From Sphagnum compactum (Eukaryota; Bryophyta; Sphagnopsida; Sphagnales), in contig OZ234502.1 of NCBI GenBank assembly GCA_965153455.1, positions 10,075,495 through 10,139,494 on the forward strand: a DNA stretch of 64,000 bases. Direction: 5' to 3'. A program made the position numbers and the translations under genes. Below are positions 60,985 through 64,000 of the stretch, in pieces (the stretch's first letter is position 1; each line of letters opens with the position of its first letter). The notes below the pieces were generated by a model. The model was not told the origin of the DNA, made no database searches, and worked only from the letters and a program-made list of their open reading frames with translations.

Positions 60985-61690
60985 GAATTAGTCAAATTTG
61001 GCTACGTGCTAGAGGGGAAAGTAGGAAAAATTTAAGAATCCATTCATCAAATTTGGCTACACTCTAGAGAGAAAAGTAGGAAAAAAATTCAAAATCCATT
61101 CGTCAAATTTGGCTACATGCTAGAGAGGAAAGTAGGAAAAAATTAGAATCCATTTGTCAAATTTGGCTACACGCTAGAGAAAAGTAGAAAAATTTAAGAA
61201 TCCATTTGTCAAATTTGGCTACACGCTAGATTGGAAAGTAGAAAAAATTAAAGAATCCATCCATCAATTTGGCTACATGCTAGAAAAAAATTAAAAATCC
61301 ATTCGTCAAATTTGGATACATGCTAGAGAGGAAAGTAGAAAAAAATTAAAAATCCATTCATCAAATTGGCTACATGCTAGAGAGGAAAGTAGGAAAAAAT
61401 TAAAAATCCATTCATCAAATTGGCTACATGCTAGAGAGGAAAGTAGGAAAAAATTAAGAATCCATTCATCAAATTTGGCTACACGCTAGAGAGGAAAGTA
61501 GAAAAGAATTAAGAACCCATTTGTCAAATTTGGTGACATGCTAGAGAGGAAAGTAGAAAAAATCTAAGAACCCATTTGTCAAATTTGGCTACAGGCTAGA
61601 GAGGAAAGTAGAAAATTTTAAGAATTCTTTAGCCAAATTTGGCTACAGGGTGGAGAGGAGAGTAGAAAATCTTAAGAATCCTGCCATATT
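60985..61690. repeat. ~54-bp tandem array, about 13 copies
   Basis: CAAATTTGGCTAC or a close variant recurs at about 60993, 61048, 61104, 61158, 61210, 61265, 61307, 61362, 61416, 61470, 61524, 61580 and 61634. Most units also have GCTAGAGAGGAAAGTAG and AAGAATCCATT. One unit is shortened to 42 bp. It lies just upstream of the CIP7-like promoter. Confidence 0.95.
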
Positions 61691-64000
61691 GGAATTTGGG
61701 CGGCTGCTTTTATTTGATTTTTAACACCTGAAAATCTTTTTTTTTTCCTTTTTTTCTTGATTTATTTCTCACACTAGCCTAGATAGTGTTCTCAATAAGT
61801 AAGAATTGAGTGTGTGTGATATAGGTAGCTTATGGAACAAAAGGAACATGAATTGGCTTTTATTATATTGGAATTTGTTGGAAATGGTGGTATTTTTGTT
61901 CATTCATTTTGTTTCTTGTTTTTTTTTTTTTTGGGGGTATTTTCTGCTAACTCAAGGTTCCCCAACTCAAGGTTCCCCAACCATAAGTGGTTATGGGGAG
62001 TCTTTTTTATGACAGGCCTTTTTAGTCATCAATGTCTTTATGATGATTCAAAACCTGAAACTCTTGTATTATTAGACCAGGTCTCTCCAGACTAGAGTGG
62101 TGGGTGGGCAGGCCATACAGTGATTTTACTTTTGGTGGGCAGTGAGCTTGTGAGCTTTTTAGTGGAAGTTGACTGGATTTCAAATGGAGGGGACAGTAGG
62201 CTAATTTATTACCATGTCAAGAAGCACCAGCACAAAATTTCTTGTGCATCTAGCCTAGAGGACACACACACACACTCTCAAGCCAAACTTTTCCTTCACA
62301 AATTGAAGAGTGAAATGCAGGAACAGATGGGCATTTTGTGTTTTTCATTTCTTCCCATGACCACCCCCAAGGGTATCATGGGAAAATTGAAAATTAAAAA
62401 TAAGAATGGCTGGTTCTTTGAAGTCAGTAACACCCTTGGAGTGAGACATCCCCCAAATAATCCCTCCTTGGCTTTCACCTCGAGCAATTGCTTATTTCGA
62501 GAACACTCCGCTCCTTGACCATTACCCTAGTCTGAGTTTAACTTAAGTGAGGCTTCTAGAGCATGGGTTTTGTGGCGGGAGGAGGTGAAGGGTTGAGAAG
62601 TTATGTTTTAACTTTTAATTCCCTAACACACGCAATTTTCCTTAAGGATAAACAATAGATTCTTCAAATTGGTGTTCGAGTGGGTAGGAATTATTAGTTT
62701 TTAATCATTTGTGTCTTGACTTTTTCTTTTCCATCAAATTCGCACAAGTTTTGCCTCATGAAAATGGGAGGACGAAAAGAAGAGTTCACTTCTTGAGTTG
62801 GGTTTTTGACTTCATAAGTATCCCTTTTCCTTCTTTGCTCAGAATTATGTTCTATTATGAGCATTACACTCATTCCTGATCATTAGGTTTGCAGCCTTTG
62901 TGGAGCTCTGCTTAGTGAGTGCTTTACATGTGGAAGGAGTTCAAGTCATATATTATATCCATAAGTCTCTGGAGTGTCTGTCTTACACTCTGCGGGATCA
63001 CTCTTGTTGTTGAGCCTGTAGAGTCTAGAGACCTTTGTTAAAAACAAGTTCAGTTAGAGATGGCACCTTTTGTGGCAGAAGAGGGCCAAAGATACCTTAA
63101 GGTTCTGTATCTTGGTGGGCCTCTTCTATGGTTGTAAAGGTCTTCCTCTCATCTTGAAATGAGTTCTTTTAACTAATTCTTCACCTACATGAGGGAGGGA
63201 AGGCCTGTGGATCCCCCACCACCCCCCACCCCCACCCTCCTTTGGTTAAAGTGTTTTCTATTTTCTACCCTCCTTTTATTTTTTCTTGTTGAAAATCTCA
63301 ACTTTCATATTCATGTAACGTATTTGTTTTTTTAAATGCACCATCTCTTTTTTTTTTCATTTTTTCCCATGATATCACAGGAAAAAAATGCAAAAAATAA
63401 AATAAAAATCTAAGGGTGCTTTACGTCACGTAATGCCTTGCTCCTGAGGCGTCACCTTTACTCTAACAGACCAAAACCCAGCTACCACCAAACTGGGATT
63501 CTCCTGCAATTGGCTTCGGAGTGTGCTCTAGGTATGTAGTTCAAAGTTCTAGTGTTTTTTGTAAACAAGTTCTAGTGTTTTTTGAAAAAAAATCTAGACT
63601 ATGCATCATAAGAGGAGAGGCCATGCACGCTCACACCAAATCATGCAAGCCCATAGTAGTAGTACTATGGTAGGGCAATCGCCCACTCGCTCATCCAACA
63701 ACTAGACTTTTTAAACTACAGCTGCATTAGCGGCCACTTTAGAAACTGGACCAGCACCAATCAAAGGTGGGCCCAAAATGAAGGAATTCAACCCCTAGAA
63801 TTGGACCCACTTCCAGAATAGATATGCATATTCTTAACAGGTCCACTAGAATAGACCCGTATATAAAGTTACTTACCTAGTGTGTGTTCAAGGGACGCCA
63901 GTAAATACACACCCAGTTTTGTTTCGGGTTTCTCCCTAGGGGCTGGAGTGAACCAGCAGCCACCAATGCACCAGTTGAGGATGAGGTCATTCAAGCCATT
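61691..64000. other. Intergenic, no gene seen
   Basis: A 132-codon plus-strand frame at 62120-62518 has no recognisable motif. A short direct repeat (CAACTCAAGGTTCCC twice at about 61951-61979) and C-rich and T-rich runs (63210-63235; 63350) are present. The last 500 bp contain no coding signal I can support. Confidence 0.5.

Overview
This is nuclear DNA of a land plant: split genes with GT-AG introns, long AT-rich intergenic stretches, Helitron and LTR-retrotransposon debris, and many minisatellites. Lineage is inferred. The dynein light chain at 41.7-40.0 kb closely resembles axonemal/cytoplasmic LC8 of organisms with motile cilia and not the diverged LC8-like proteins of flowering plants. 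That, with the very low gene density, suggests a plant with swimming sperm (bryophyte, lycophyte, fern). I cannot name the species.

Layout. 0-5 kb: an 84-bp tandem repeat, then a minus-strand SET-domain gene (about 3.3-1.4 kb) and a 48-bp minisatellite. 5-13.5 kb: a possible first exon of a type II membrane protein, otherwise no recognisable gene. 13.6-15.7 kb: a broken protein kinase gene followed in register by a tryptophan-rich repeat domain. 16-24.7 kb: minisatellites, a 171-bp duplication carrying a heat-shock-element-like palindrome, one LTR with tRNA-iMet primer site and broken gag, then AT-rich DNA. 24.7-26.2 kb: an intact intronless orphan membrane protein of 507 aa with two internal repeat blocks. 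26.5-35.1 kb: a nested Helitron cluster (PIF1-like helicase fragment, hairpin + CTAG ends, many GACGGGATGGATGA-type blocks) bracketed by ~295-bp direct repeats. 35.6-36.5 kb: a two-exon fragment of V-ATPase subunit A with a frameshift. 40.0-41.7 kb: complete three-exon LC8 dynein light chain gene. 41.7-52 kb: repeats without recognisable genes. 52.0-60.2 kb: complete nine-exon gene for a COP1-interacting protein 7 (CIP7)-like protein of 1,456 aa, reconstructed exon by exon. 61-61.7 kb: a 13-copy ~54-bp array; the rest to 64 kb is featureless.

The genes do not form a pathway. Those I consider functional are the LC8 gene, the CIP7-like gene, probably the SET gene, and possibly the orphan membrane protein gene. 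The kinase, V-ATPase, gag and helicase segments are relics. Exon boundaries were set by eye from conserved residues, reading phase and splice consensus; no alignment was run.
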